In this document: in pieces, positions 46,411-59,823 of the stretch | Layout: the number at the start of each line of letters is the position of its first letter | Position numbering within the stretch: position 1 is the first letter of the stretch | Assembly (NCBI GenBank): GCA_037367405.1 | Contig: JAZKJV010010526.1 | Span: 460,501 to 524,500 of the forward strand | Source of the DNA: Ottelia alismoides | Taxonomy: Eukaryota > Streptophyta > Magnoliopsida > Alismatales > Hydrocharitaceae | Length of the DNA stretch: 64,000 nt | Direction: 5' to 3' | Position numbers and translations under genes: made by a program | Notes under the pieces: model-generated | Told to the model about the DNA's origin: nothing | The model's input: the letters and a program-made list of their open reading frames with translations, nothing else | Database searches by the model: none

Positions 46411-48267
46411 ACGACATTGTTCTTCTTTTATAACAGTAGAATAGGTGGTTTTTTTCATTCCACTGTGAGCGCAAGGGTGGAGGAGATTGATCCACCATCG
46501 TAGATGATTAACTTCGACGAGGACTTCTTCCCTGGTACCCCTTGGTTGAGGCAAAAGAAAAGTTAGGTTTTTAACATTGCATTTCAACCTAGGGTAGTTT
46601 GGCAGTTTTTTTTGTTTGATTTCATTTAGATTTTTGCAAAATCTAAAAATCTTAGTACGCATGAGCATTAGGCTCCAACCAATGTTCCATCATGAAATAC
46701 ATCTATTCTAACCACACCAAGCATTCTATTATCTTAGCCATCGCCTTCTCCATCAACCCGATCATCTTTCCACCCATATCATGCACATATCGAGAAGTCA
46801 GATCACCTCTTTCAACCCATCACTGGAGACCTCCACTCCTTCATTCCCTTTATTGTTCATCTTCAAATTTGTGTCAAGAGCTTCACCCTCATACAATGAG
46901 TTTTTTCATGCATGTCCCAGCTCTAGAGAACCCAATTTTGGGTGATTTTGATTCATACCTTCCACTTTTAGGTATCCATAACCAGACGAACCTCCGTGCC
47001 TCTTCAAATGAGGTATGGACCCTTTTGAAGCCAACTAAAGATACAGAAGGCCCCCAGGAGCATTTTGAGCCACTAAGCAGTGAGAGAGGCGGCCGGAGGG
47101 GATGAATCGGTCGGTATAAGGAGCACTTGCAAGGTGCTCTTCTTTATCCTTGAAGACCCCAACTCATCATGTTGAGCCAAGAGGGGAAGCGAGGTATCGA
47201 CTTCAGCTGGTTGATCTGTGTGACCTTCTGTCGGGGTGACTTTCCACCACCCAGATCCAATTGACAGATAAACGAAGGTCCGACCGGAATTCCAGGAATC
47301 TATAATGGTAGCAAGCAAAACGGAGGTCAAGAGTACCAGGCATGACCAGAAGAATTGTGTGAAATAATTGAATTTATCCAGTTGAGGCATTATTGATTCA
47401 TCAGAAATTCTTCCCTCCCGACAAAAAGAGGCTCCTTCCTGTATGAGTTTTGAAGAACTATGGAGAGATGTGGTTGGTTGAGGAGCCAATGGATAAAGAG
47501 CATGCCCCACATCTATATGGTCTGTTTAAAAGAGGTGAAGTGTTGTGGAGCCCCGGTCGCTGAATTAGTTTAGGTGGCAAGCACGGACCATTAGGTCAGA
47601 AGCCACCCTACACACCTATCACGTGTCCACAAGGATATTTTGCACACTCAACCCTCCTTCCTTTTGAATTTATTTTTAAGTCCTATAAATATTAAGTAAA
47701 TATTAAGTAAATATTTAGTAAAGAATGAAAAAATTAAGTTAATTTGCAATGTGGACCTTGAACTTTCTGAATATCACACATAGGTCCTTTGCTAGGTTAC
47801 CTCACGTAGTCCCTCAACTGAGGTCACTTTGGGTATTTTGCGAATCTCACCTTATATTTCTGGTAACTACTATGACATGCATGCGTATTTTGTAGAAATT
47901 ACATTTTAATCCCTATTTCATTGTTAATTTGTTTTATATATTTTGTTTGTATTAAATATTTATTCTATGCCAAAATTTTAGGAAAATTATGATAGATGTC
48001 TGGAACCATGATATTTCATGCATAATTTTTGTTTGGAATTTAACTATATTTTCCTATTTTAAAAAAGCATGCATATTTTCCCAATTTAGTGATTATAAAT
48101 CCATAAAATCTAAGTATCTATCCAAAATTTCCAAAAAATGTATTAGATAGATTATATTATCACATATCTAAAAATCGCTAAAAAATACAAAACAGAAACC
48201 TTAAACCTTTCAAAACCCTAAAAATATTGTAAAAGTTAGCAAAAATTCTATAAAAATTCAAAAATAT
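46411..48267 (+). mobile_element. Plus-strand gypsy LTR J, left part, up to copia insertion
   Basis: A moderately GC-rich block (46,690-47,640) is followed by an AT-rich U5-like stretch. That stretch is cut at 48,267 by the copia element and resumes at 58,831. The left end is not defined. Frames of 137 codons (46,692, plus) and 145 codons (47,073-47,510, minus) overlap on opposite strands in the GC-rich block and carry no recognisable domain. Confidence 0.5.
48263..48267. repeat. Left copy of the 5-bp target duplication of copia element 2
   Basis: AATAT directly precedes the LTR and is repeated at 58,831-58,835 directly after the other LTR. This is the 5-bp duplication expected from copia integration. 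Confidence 0.85.
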
Positions 48268-48745
48268 TGAAGGATATGGTAAGATCCTTAAGCGCATCGA
48301 TGCGTGATGATCACATTGTATGTGATCGAGAGCGACTAGTCGCACTAGCTGCTCGAGGCAGCGAGATTTAAAAAAATCATGCGATGAAACCACATGATCC
48401 AATAACACTTCTCGGATCATTTCATCCAAACTACAAACAAGTATTATGGTTACCTCTTGAAGCGTGTTTGAGATCGAGTACCTAAACAAAGAGACCTCTT
48501 GTCTCAAGTCCGATCCGACAGAGGAGACGCTTGCAAGCACATTGATGAAACGTGTGCTTCTCGCAATACAAGTTGATGATCCAAGTGACGAATATCTAGA
48601 TCTCGTCATACAAGGTACGACTTCTTCTTCACGAACGAGGCATACCGAAGGAGACAGAGATCCACGAGCAAATGATTCGGTAGCATAACGACGATGCTGC
48701 GGAGATGGAGTCTCTCTCTGTGGCTTCCATGGTGGACAGCCACAT

Positions 48746-48795
48746 GAGAGAGAGAGAGAGGAGGTGTAGAGAATAAGAGAGAGAGAGAGAGAGAG
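48746..48795. repeat. GA microsatellite in the copia LTR
   Basis: GA runs interrupted by GGAGGTGTAGAGAATAA. Shorter GA runs occupy the matching place in the other two LTRs (34,438-34,490 and 56,713-56,752), so the region is a length-variable part of the LTR. Confidence 0.88.
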
Positions 48796-48844
48796 CATAT
48801 GTTGATTTTGTGTGTTGTAACATTAAAGAGCAAGGGGTTCCCTT

Positions 48845-48853
48845 CTATTTATA
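48845..48853 (-). promoter_or_regulatory. TATA box in copia 3' LTR
   Basis: The minus strand reads TATAAATAG followed by AAGGG. The same motif is at 56,812-56,820 in the sister LTR. GA repeats lie just downstream on the transcribed side (48,746-48,795 as AG/GA runs on plus). It is the best candidate for the LTR promoter. Confidence 0.6.
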
Positions 48854-51479
48854 ATATTTTGGGAGTCCATGGATCACAATCCATGGACTACACAACATCA
48901 ATGGATGAGATTGATTTGTATTTCTTTCAATGTCCAAGATTTTGTTGTAAAAAGACAACAATAATTAATTTAATTTTGATTAAATATATATTGAAAAATC
49001 AATACAAATTAATCCCAAATTAAATCAATCAAGCATGGAGATTATGGAATGATGATTGCCTCCTTCCATAATATGGGAGTTGGTGGCAATCTCATGTCAT
49101 CTCATGAGATCTCATGAGATTACATTAGTCCATGGAAATCTCCAAGATTTACAACAACACTTGTTGTAAATTATTCTACAAAAATAATTCATAACTATTT
49201 TGTGAATATTGCAATCTTTCCATTAGAAATTTGTGAATCACATTCACAACCCAAAATAAAATGTAAATTACATTTTCAGTTAATTGTTCAATGTGAATCC
49301 AATTCACATCAACAATAAATTAACAAATGTAAAATACAAATAGCTCTCTCTTATATATTATAAATCACATTTATAATATATATGAAAAATAAGGATAGTG
49401 CTATCTCTATTATTCCTATCCATGATAATTAAATCACATTTAATCATCTTAGATCTCTATTCTCATGTCCTAAATAATATGAACCACATTCATATTATTT
49501 ACATCTTTGATAATCAAATCACATTTAATTATATTAGATAACTCTCTACCTAATATGAAACAATTTCATATTATTCATGATAATTAAATCACATTTACTT
49601 ATCCGTTTTCCCAATGCTCGGATACATATATCAACAACGAAATTATCCATGAACTCTTTCAAGGATAATAAGCTTTCTCCATGGATACTTGGAGATAAGG
49701 AAATGGCGATTGTATTATTCCACATATAGTGACTTGGATATTGAGATCACATCTCAAATCCATATCTTACGGACCGCCCATAGAGGTTTGATTAAATCAA
49801 AGCCGTTGATCTAATCTTCTCATTACATCTTAATTACACTCAGATCAATGTCCAACATTTGGACCAAGATCAGATCACTTCACTTCACTACTGAGAGGAG
49901 TCACTAAAATCCAGACCCGTTTCATCACTCCCTAGGAATGGAAGCGTCATGGTTATACAATCGTTTATGATCACATCACACTGAGGTATTCCTAATACAT
50001 GTGCATCTTGCATACTGGAAGACCCAGATTAAACCCGAAGTATAAGATCAATTTTACACTGTCTACTTCAGAGTTTTATCATCAAGTTTCTCATTCGATC
50101 ATTGAGAGTCGGTATTGATCACATGCTTTCCAAAAGCATATATCATACCCAGGTGTTGATCATATACTTTTCCAAAAGCATATATCAAACGTACAAATTC
50201 AGTCAAGCTTTCAAAGCGAGACGACCATGCAAGAAATTTGATCTTCCCAATATCTCATGAGTGAGCTCATGTCTTCCGATTCAGTGATGAACTTGTATGA
50301 TCCCTTTGAGAGATCGTATTACTCATATGCCCTTACATGCACAACAGTGCGCCGGTGTATAGACCTTGGTTAGGTCATCGACCTATTGGTATGCCAAATG
50401 TACATAGACATATAGTAACACATCTATCGTCGGTCGGAGGATGCGTGCCTATATCGTGACAGTATACGACATATGACTTTGGTTATCTCGATATCGTTCA
50501 GTCAACACTTTGATCTAACTTATCTAACACCTCTTAATCTCTATTTCTATGCAGAGGACCTGCATCAAGAGGTCTATTAGCAATCGAGAAAGGATTGTCA
50601 TTTCCTTCTCAAGCTGGAGATCATCTCTTAATAGTCATTTGATGGTTCTTGATGAGTTCTCAATTTAAATCTTTAGATATTTATCCAATCACTAGCCTCT
50701 ATGATTCAATAAATGAATCAACAGCTATATAATCATTAAGATGTCCATGGTATATAACCCTAATTGTACGAAGGGACCTATTATACAAATTAGTTATTCT
50801 TCATTTCAGATCAGGGAATGATATTTGCAATAACAGTTATTGCATAATGGCTCGCCATGGGCTCACATATCCAATAATCTCCTAGTAGCCCGTAGATACG
50901 TTAATGGGCTAATCATTTAAACCCACACTCATGTGGCGATCATAGGCTATTTAGAAAAAAATAGCTAGGTAAGCTGATCAGTCACTCTGTTCCTAAGAGA
51001 CTACACGATGTCCTTTTATGGCACTTGCACATCCCCCAGTAACAGTAACTCACATCTAATGCGAATGTTGCATTTTATGCAACCAATATTCAATATTAAG
51101 GTAATTGTAGTGGCTTTGACACTACAACTCAATACTCATCATAACCAGTATGTAATTTTCATTATCCTTATCAGAATACCCTCATTCCTGGAGATCTCTA
51201 TCTCTAAAGGTATCTGCAATTCAGACCTTTTAGATTACTACCCGTAAAGTCTTAAGTTCTTGAAGATAAGACTTTGAGATCACTATCTCTAAGTCTTGTC
51301 ATCTTTGAAGATATTGTTACCACTGCAACTAAGTGTTTTATATCCATAGTAGGATTAGTAACAGTTTACTACTCCCACTGCATGGCAGACATATGGCTTT
51401 TATACACATTTAGCATACACTCAGCTTCTTATAACTGATGCACAAGGGCAAGCAGTTCTAGCATTCACTTCCTCAACTC

Positions 51480-52320
51480 TTTGAGGTGTTATCCCTTCAG
51501 ATAGGTGAGTACCATAACTTAAGGGAAGGAAGCCTTCCTTGAGATTTTCCAAAAATGGAATATATCCAAGGTGTAGCACTAATGTGATGGTCCCAATACC
51601 CTCCTTTCATTTTTTTGCTTCTAAACACTTTCAGAACTAATATCGAAGAGGTATCTTTGAGATCATATCTCAAGGTATGGAATAACCAGACTATAAAACA
51701 CTTATTATCATCCTTATTCCAAATGATTAGGATATCATCTACATTTAGCACGATAAACACAATGACACTCTCACTAAGCTTCACACGGTTCAACAAGATT
51801 CTATCTGAAATCATAACATTTATAATTTCAGCAAATCTTATGTTCCAACTACAAGAAGCTTATCTGAGTCCATAGATGGAGTTCTTCAGCTTGCACACCT
51901 TGCTTTCCTCAACCATGAAGCCCTAGGGCTACTTCATGTTAATATCCTCATAGAGATATTAATAGTGGAATGCATATTGACTTTTATCTTGAAGATGGAA
52001 AAAGTCATGTTGTGTAGCTATAGTTAGCAATATCGCGATGGTTTTAAGCATGGTCACTGAAGAACAAGTCTCATTGCAAGCGACGTCTTCTCTTCGGTGT
52101 GTAGCTCATCGCTACGAATCGTGCTTTGAAGGTCTCTACCTTCTCATCAGGTTCCCTCTTTCTCTTGAAGATCCATTTACACCTTAATGGGTCTTACCCA
52201 TATAGGTGGATCCTCGAGGGTCCATATACAACATTTGTATATGAAGTCTACTTTAGACTTTATTGCAAACATCCATCTTTCCATGCTATGATATTCAGAA
52301 TCTTCATCATATGAAATTAG
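51480..52320 (-). pseudogene. Copia reverse transcriptase of element 2
   Basis: On the minus strand the part at 52,320-51,985 gives KWIFKRKREPDEKVETFKARFV with frameshifts, the start of the copia reverse transcriptase region. Further on (51,814-51,497) a 105-codon frame includes VIVFIVLNVDDILIIWN, the YVDDILLIGN catalytic box with Tyr changed to Asn but both Asp kept. It is followed by SILVLKVFR, matching the YILGIKIYR motif, and GKSQGRLPS. This enzyme would copy element RNA into DNA; the frame is broken. Confidence 0.9.
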
Positions 52321-55300
52321 ATCATATTAGATTTAATTGACACATGGAATCCATACTCAAACTCATTTGAAGAGGTATTAGTGTTTCATCTTTAATTGTC
52401 CTTTTAGTTTCCGATTTCAGGAGCGTCGTTATCTTCTCAAGATTAAATGAGTTCCTTTACTTCATTTTCATCTTGATTTTCAAGAGTCTCATCCTCTAAG
52501 AATCACATTCTCGGAGATGAGATCTTTTAAGAATCTCAAGGTCATTAAGTATCTAATACCATCCTTTATTTTCCTAATGAAGTAGCACTCTCAGGTGCTA
52601 ATTCCAGCATACTTTCTTGGAACATTACTGAGGATATATATTGTAGTCTCTACTATATATATACCTTGGAAGCTAAGAGGTAATTATGTTAAGATTCATC
52701 ATTGATCAAATCATGTCACACATGATACACTTGTATCTCCCTACAACTCTCTTGAGTTTAGTTGCATTAGAAGGATTGAGATAGGAATGGCATTCATATC
52801 TCTATAAGGTATTCCTTTGAATTCATCTAATATGTATAAGCTACCTAGGTTAGATTAAATTCATTTCATCTTCCATCAAACTTTGGTTCTAAACCAAAAT
52901 TGTGAAATCTTTAAACATTTCAAAGGTTTCTAAGGTGAAGGGAAGAAATACCATATCACAAGTAATCATTGAATTATATCACATATTATTAATGTTCATT
53001 ATGATATAGATAATCCACATACATCATTATGTATGAGATCTTGAATACCTAGGCATCTAACACCATTCCTAGAGAAGGTTACATTGGACATTTTCTTCTT
53101 TTGAATGCAATATTCACAAATATGTACGATTTGAAATTTTAGACGCTCTAAAGTTTCATTTCTTAATTATCTATTAATCTCATCAATAGACTTGTGTCCA
53201 AGACTCGATGCCAGATCATTATGGAATGATCTTCATACTCCTATTGATCTTTTAAAGTTTAATTTCAATACTAGAAATGCTAATGAACAATTTATTAATT
53301 TTATAAGTTAGTAGAGTCCACTAGATGTTAGATTACTATATGGAATATATCCATCATAATTCTTTATGATAGGTATATTCCAGAATTCATGTTTATTTCC
53401 AACATTTAGAAATAACCAATGAGTGTATTCTAATATCTAGGTAATAGAGACATTCTCTAAGACTAAGGGCTCTCCCACTGAAAATAAGAACTCTATCTAT
53501 CCAATAGATATTGTTGAAACAATTGCATCAATATCCATATAGATGATTATTAAATCTTAAGATCAAATTTTCTAGTCTTCTAAAACATATGCAACCAATT
53601 GTAAGTGTTACTAGAAGAATGAGATACAATTATTAGACTTCGGTCTTATCTACTAAGAAATTCTATTTTAATGATGATATGTAGATATAGATTATTCTGA
53701 TGCATTATCTGAGTCCTTCTCTAAGGATCCAAGATAGTCTGGAGAGTCACACTATAAATACATTGACTTATTGTAGTATTGGCATTCTTCCAACTCTTTG
53801 GATGTCATATGGAAGTTATAGAAGTAAAATCAACTCTCTAACTTTCCTTCTTACTTGGGTCCAACCCATGCTTCCACTGTGCTCCTTTCATCTATAAACA
53901 AGCATTGCTTAAGAAGAAGGATCTCTTATGTTGAATTCAAATGATTTCAATATAGGAGTATTTCAACATTTATATGTGCTTCATTTATTTCATACAATAT
54001 CAATATTATGAAGTTTCATGAATGACTAGAGTATATATAGTAGAATGATGGCACTCATCGTATCAACATACATCTTAACTCTTAAAGACTAAGGTTCAGG
54101 TAGGTACTCAAACATTTTGAATACATCATCTCTTATAGAGCAACCATTCTACATGATACAATGAACCATGTCATTCATGATTAAATGTCAAGAGCACATA
54201 TGTATGCCAGAACATCTTCTTAGACTTTTATAAGGATTATTTAACAATTTCGATCATCATCGACATGTCACTTCCAAAGTACATTCGATGAGGGATCAAG
54301 ACTACAGTGACATACAAAACCTAGGGTTGTAGTCCTATTGTCTATTTAATTGTCATTCCTCATCATTATGAGGAAACTTGCACATTGCAACCACATACAT
54401 TATGTGTCCGACGGCAAGTACAATATCTTGATCATGGATCCAATCCATGATATTTTACTGTTTACTATTGAGTATAATATTGAGTGGGTTTAATGAAGGA
54501 TTATCTAAAATAAGAAATTTGCATAAATGTATATAAATATATACTTTACTTTGATTTAGGAATTTTTATATCAAAGCTGTCTTGCCTTGTCAACACTGAA
54601 AGTTCATTCCCTTAATCACTTTCAATGCAAGATATATACTTACCATTATATCTCAAGTAAGATCCGGGATCTCCTTCCTTATCTTTGTTACATCCCAATA
54701 ATATGAGAAACAGTAACTCAGATAAAAAAAAGTGAGAACATATTCCACCTTGCAAGTCCAACATGCATTTCCCAATTTGGTCTTTAACATCCAGGCCCAC
54801 CACCCCTAGAACCAACCGTCAACAGGAATACAGCTCGCTATGTGCAATCCAATATCACCCCAATAATATGAGAATCTGATATTGGGATCACTACGCATAT
54901 TTCCTTACTCTTTTGAGAAGCAAAGAGCCTTATCCAAATGTGCTTGTATGCAGGAGCTGTCACTTCAGACATGCGTCTCCTACATACAATCATTGGCGAT
55001 GGAACCCTTCACCTTGATGGGAGACCATGTATGTTACTTATGTGATCCTCCATCTCATATTCAAATTCTAATTAATCATTATGAATCATATTCATTACGA
55101 TTACTTCTTCCAAGGAAAATACAACTCTATTCATAACAAAGTGTTTCTAATTTTAATTGGATTCCAATTAATCTAATCATATTAAATTAATGATCCAATC
55201 AATATCCAACAAACAATATTCAATTATTACTTGAAATATGGTATTATCTAAAATATACATTATTTCGAATTTTAATAATTAGAAAATACATCATGATTTC

Positions 55301-56215
55301 TCAAGCATTATACCAACCCTACCCGATGTCATGGCCAGTACCGACGGGAGTGGGATAGACCACACACGATGCAACCTGCTACCCTAATGTTCCCTGACTA
55401 GACACCATATCCGCCTCGGGAAATGATAATGTAAAATGGATCACTTTGTACTTTAGATGATAATCGATTTTTCAACCGAAGTTATACCATATAATAATAA
55501 TCAAAACACTTTTTATTAACATTATAAGGAAATTTGTTAAACAAATTCCCAATCCTATTCAAGCAACTATGTTTGTTGGAAATTAGATTGAGTAGCCAAT
55601 TTGTGATCTAGATCATATCTAATCAAATATTGGTTAAGGCAATATCATTTAAACAAAATTATCATCAAATATTTTACAAATATTTATCCATAATTATTCT
55701 AGGAAATTAAACCATTTAATTTCACTAATTGATTAAATGACAATCACAAGATTCTTGATTAGGAAAGTAATTTCCTACAGTGACCCTCACTTACTAAAAT
55801 TAGCATATTTCAATCAATTTAAATCAAAATTATGCAAAATAAGTTCCCAAAGTTTAAAAATTTTATTTACAACAGAACCTAAGTGATTTGCATGTATTTC
55901 AAGGTGTTCCAAAATAGTAATTAACTCCTTAATTACGTCAAGATTCGCAGTCCCCGAAACAGTGGATACATGTTCACTAAAATGATTATAACTTGAGCAT
56001 TCGGATTCCAAATAACGCAAACTCAAATCCCATGGTTTCCTTATTTAATGGAGAATATAATCAAAGTAATTATTTCGTGTTAAAAACTTTTCAATCAGGG
56101 CCAAAATTATTCACTAAACAGTGAGACGAAAATGAAATGCGATAAAACTTCCGCAAACCCTAACGAACCCAAGTCGTCCTAGGTTTATGGATCGCATCCA
56201 AAACTTCTGACCTAA
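52321..56215 (-). mobile_element. Decayed gag, protease and integrase region of copia element 2
   Basis: This is the internal stretch between the reverse transcriptase and the primer site. Piecewise minus-strand reading near 52,860-52,960 gives an ETFEMFKDF-type segment resembling the copia integrase core around the RSDRGGEY region, but not cleanly. No frame exceeds about 85 codons. It is almost collinear with 28,706-33,941 of element 1 outside the plastid insert. Confidence 0.7.
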
Positions 56216-56227
56216 GGCTTTGATCCA
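56216..56227 (-). promoter_or_regulatory. Primer-binding site of copia element 2
   Basis: On the minus strand it reads TGGATCAAAGCC, the initiator tRNA-Met site TGGTATCAGAGCC with one base lost and one transition. It lies two bases from the LTR end at 56,230. Confidence 0.85.
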
Positions 56228-56229
56228 CT

Positions 56230-58830
56230 TGAAGTATATGGTGAGATCCTTAAGCGCATCATGTAAGCATGAAGAACACATTGTATGCAATCGAGAGTGA
56301 CTAGTCGCACTAGTTGCTTGAGGCAACGGAATTTAAAAAAAAATCATGCGATGAAACCACATGATCCCAGAACACTTCTCGGATCATTTCATCAAAACCA
56401 CAAACAAGTATATGGTTACCTCTTGAAGTGTAGTTACGATCGAGTCTCTAAACGAAGAGACCTCCTATCTCAAGTCCGATCCGACGGAGGAGACGCTTGC
56501 GAGCGCGTTGATGAAACGCGTGCTCCTTGCAATCCAAGTTGATGATCCAAGCAACGAATCTCCAGATCTCTCATACGAGATACGACTTATTCTTCACGAG
56601 CAAGGCACATCGAAGGAAATGGAGATCCACGAGCAAATGATCCGGCAACATAACGATGATGCTACGGGGATGGAGACTCTCTCTAGGGTTTCCATGGTGG
56701 ACGACCACATTAAAGAAAGAGAGGGGGCATGTAGAGAATGAGAGAGAGAGAGAATATGTTGTTGTTGTGTGTTGTAACTTTAAAGAACAAGGGGTGCCCT
56801 TCTATTTATAATATTTTGGGAGTCCATGGATCGCAATCCATGAACTACACAAAATCAATGGATGAGATTGCTTTGTGTTTCTTTCAATGGACAAGATTTT
56901 GTTGTAAAAAGACAACAATAATTAATTTAATTTAGATTAAATATATATTGAAAAATCAATAGAAATTAATCCTAAATTAAATCAATCAAGCATGGAGATT
57001 ATGGAATGATGATTGCCTCCTTACATAATATGGAAGTTGGTGGCAATCTCATGTCATCTCATGAGATCTCATGAGATTAAATTATTCCATGGAAATCTTC
57101 AAGATTTACAACAACACTTGTTATAAATTATTCTACAAAAATAATTCATAACTATTTTATGAATACTGAAATCTTTTTATTTTGAAATTTGTGAATAACA
57201 TTCACAACCCAAAATAAAATGTAAATAACATTTTCAATTAATTGTTCAATGTGAATCCAATTCACATCAACAATTAAATAACAAATGTAACTTACAAATA
57301 GTTCTTTCTTATATATTATAAATCACATTTATAATATATATGAATAATTGGGATAGTGCTATCCTTATTATTCGTATCCATGATAATTAAATCACATTTA
57401 ATCATCTTGGAGCTCTATTCTCATGTGCCTAAATAATTGAATCACATTCTCATTATTTACATCTTTGGTAATCAAATCACATTTAATTATCTTATATAAC
57501 TCTCCATATAATATGAATCAATTTCATATTATTCATGATAATTAAATAACATTTAATTATCCATTTTCTCAATGCTTTTATACATATATCAACAATGAAA
57601 TTATCCATGAACTGTTTCAAGGATAATGCGCTTTCTCTGTGGATACCTGGAGATAAGGACATGGAGATTGTATTGTTCCACATATAGTGACTTGGATATT
57701 GAGATCACATCCCTGATCCAGATCTTGCGGACCTCCCATAGAGGTTTGATTAAATCAAAGCCGTAGATCTAATCTTCTCATTACATCTGAATTACACTGA
57801 GATCAATGTCCAATATTTGGACCAAGATCAGATCACTTCTCAACTAAGAGGAGTCACTAAAATCCATACCTATTTCATCACTCCCTAGGAATGGAAGCAT
57901 CATGGTTATATAATCGTTTATGATCACATCACCCTCAGGTATTCCTAATACATGTACATCCTGCATACTGGAAGACCCTGATTAAACCCGAAGTATAAGA
58001 TCAATTTTACATTGTCTACTTCAGAGTTTTATCATCAAGTTTCTCATTCAATCATTGGAGTCAGTATTGATCATATGATTTCCAAAAGCATATATCATAC
58101 TTAGGTGTTGATCATATACTTTTCCAAAAGCATATATCAAACCTACAATTTCAGTCAAGTTCTCAAAGCGAGATGGTCGTGTACGAAATTTGATCTTTCC
58201 AATATCTCATGAGTGAGCTCATGTCTTCCGGTTCAGTGATGAACCTGTATGATCCCTTTGAGAGATCGTATTACTCATATGCTCTTACATGCACACCAGC
58301 ACGTCGGTGTATAGACCTTGGTTAGGTCATCAACCTATTGGTCTACCAAATGTACATACTCAAACATATAGTAACACATCTGTCTCTGTCAGAGGATGCG
58401 TGCCTATATCATGACAGTATACGACATAGGACTTTGGTTATCTCGATCTCTTTAAGTCAATTTTTTGACCTAACTTATCTAACATCTCTGAATCTCTATT
58501 CCTATGTAGAGGACCTGTATCAAGAGGTCTATCAGCTTATCGAGAAAGGATTGACATTTCCTTCTCAAGCTAGAGATCATCTCTCAATAATCATTATGAT
58601 GCTTGATGAGTCATCAATCTAACTCTTTAGATATTCATCCAAGCACCAACCTCTATGATTCAATAAATGAATCAACAACTATATGATCATTAAGATGGCC
58701 ATGGTACATAACCCTAATTGTACTAAGGGATCTATTATGCAAATTAGTTATTCTTCATTTCAGATCATGGAATGATATTTGTAATAACAATTGTTGCATA
58801 ATGGCTCGCCATGGGCTCACATGTCCAACA
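56230..58830 (-). mobile_element. 5' LTR of copia element 2 (2.60 kb)
   Basis: The minus-strand start is TGTTGGACATGTGAGCCC at 58,830 and the end TTCA is at 56,230. TATAAATAG is at 56,820-56,812 on the minus strand. It is followed on the right by the target duplication AATAT. Confidence 0.92.
56812..56820 (-). promoter_or_regulatory. TATA box in copia 5' LTR
   Basis: TATAAATAGAAGGG on the minus strand, conserved with the 3' LTR and missing in copia element 1. It would direct transcription leftwards into gag. Confidence 0.6.
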
Positions 58831-59799
58831 AATATATCTTTCTATTTATGAATTTTCTTTATTATATATAGTATGGGTTAGATGAGGCTACCCCATGCCA
58901 TTTTTACGTATTTTTTTATTTTTTAAAATATCACCATGTATATTCATCTATATATTTTTCCAATATGCCATTCAAATTTTTTAGAAACGGAGACTCCTAT
59001 GTTGTCGATTACAACAATGTTTAGGCCGTTAAAATTATATGTTCTAGACGGAGGCCATAGGAGTCTCTATTTCTTATAAATTTTGAATTGTATATTTTAG
59101 GGATATATAGATGAATATATATTGTGATATTTTCCATCTAATATATATTAAAATATTGTATATAGTATATATAATTTAGGGTTTATTTTGGACTTATTAA
59201 ATAAGTCACAATATTTAATATATTTACTATTTTGATTATTTTTAACTTTAAAAATCTATAAAAATGAAAAAAAAACATATCTTAAACAATAATAAAATAG
59301 ATAAAATGTATAAAATATATTATTTCCCTTATTTTGATGTTATTTGACTTACTAAAAAATCTAAAAAGACATTTAAATCTTATTTATATACATATATATC
59401 TATTATATATTATTACTTATTTTATTTTACAAATTAAGAAGAAATTAAAATTTTGCAAAATTAAAAACATAAAAATATAAAATAATTAAAAATCATAAAA
59501 ACTAAATTCAATAAAAACCCCACATAAAAACAAGAAAAATATAATAATATAATAATATAATTAATTAGCAATAATTAATGATAATTTTCTACCCAGTTTC
59601 GTTTCTCAATGTTGGATACACTCTTCCGTACTTACGTCTATACATCTATTGAAGAGTTATAACAAATTTTTGACTCGCACTCACTTTGATTATTCATTTA
59701 TATTGTGGGGTTGATTATTGTTTGGATTGTGGATTGATTGCCACAACGATTATTGTTCCAGCCTTGTTTGGAACAGTAAATCTGTCCACCATATCAACA
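58831..59799 (+). mobile_element. Gypsy LTR J, right part, to the LTR end
   Basis: This continues the LTR interrupted at 48,267. The U5 landmarks at 59,600-59,700 ('tttttgactcgcactcac') parallel 23,551 in LTR H. The LTR appears to end TCAACA at 59,794-59,799, as in element A, followed by a primer-site remnant. A foldback repeat is embedded at 58,925-59,133. The 75-codon plus frame at 59,686-59,913 crosses the LTR end and primer site and is therefore not a gene. Confidence 0.6.
58925..59133. repeat. Foldback element with arms of about 80 bases
   Basis: The left arm starts AAAATATCACCATGTATATT and runs to 'gagactcctatgttgtc' (about 59,005). The right arm is its inverse from 'gacggaggccataggagtctc' (59,048) to 'gtgatatttt' (59,133). 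The centre is about 43 bases. Arms match at most positions. It could be a miniature inverted-repeat element; no clear target duplication was found. Confidence 0.85.
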
Positions 59800-59801
59800 A
59801 T

Positions 59802-59823
59802 AGAAACCATTAATGGGGAAGCA
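59802..59823 (+). promoter_or_regulatory. Primer-binding site remnant of gypsy element J
   Basis: 'ccattaatggggaagcaatgg' starts at 59,807 and lines up with the intact tRNA-Asp site plus its downstream context (CCGTTGCCGGGGAGGCA) with several changes. It follows the LTR end TCAACA by a few bases. Called by position and partial match only. Confidence 0.45.

Larger units (their letters stand above)
48268..50876 (-). mobile_element. 3' LTR of copia element 2 (2.61 kb)
   Basis: The minus-strand start is TATTGGATATGTGAGCCC at 50,876, a mutated form of TGTTGGACATG, and the end TTCA is at 48,268. A CTACTAGGAGAT purine-rich tract on the minus strand at 50,877-50,888 fits the polypurine primer site. 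It aligns end to end with 56,230-58,830. Confidence 0.9.
48268..58830 (-). mobile_element. Copia element 2, full length (10.56 kb) with two LTRs
   Basis: Both LTRs, a primer-binding site, degenerate pol and a matching 5-bp target duplication (AATAT at 48,263-48,267 and 58,831-58,835) are present in the right places. The 5' LTR is on the right. Internal DNA is 5.35 kb. All coding frames are broken, so it cannot move by itself. It sits inside gypsy LTR J. The two LTRs differ by many substitutions and small indels; comparing them would date the insertion. Confidence 0.92.

Noticed and set aside
47073..48798. Minus frames of 145 and 206 codons
   Set aside because: The first is in a GC-rich LTR block. 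The second is the end of the copia LTR read through, and its GA repeats give the LSLSLS-type stretches.
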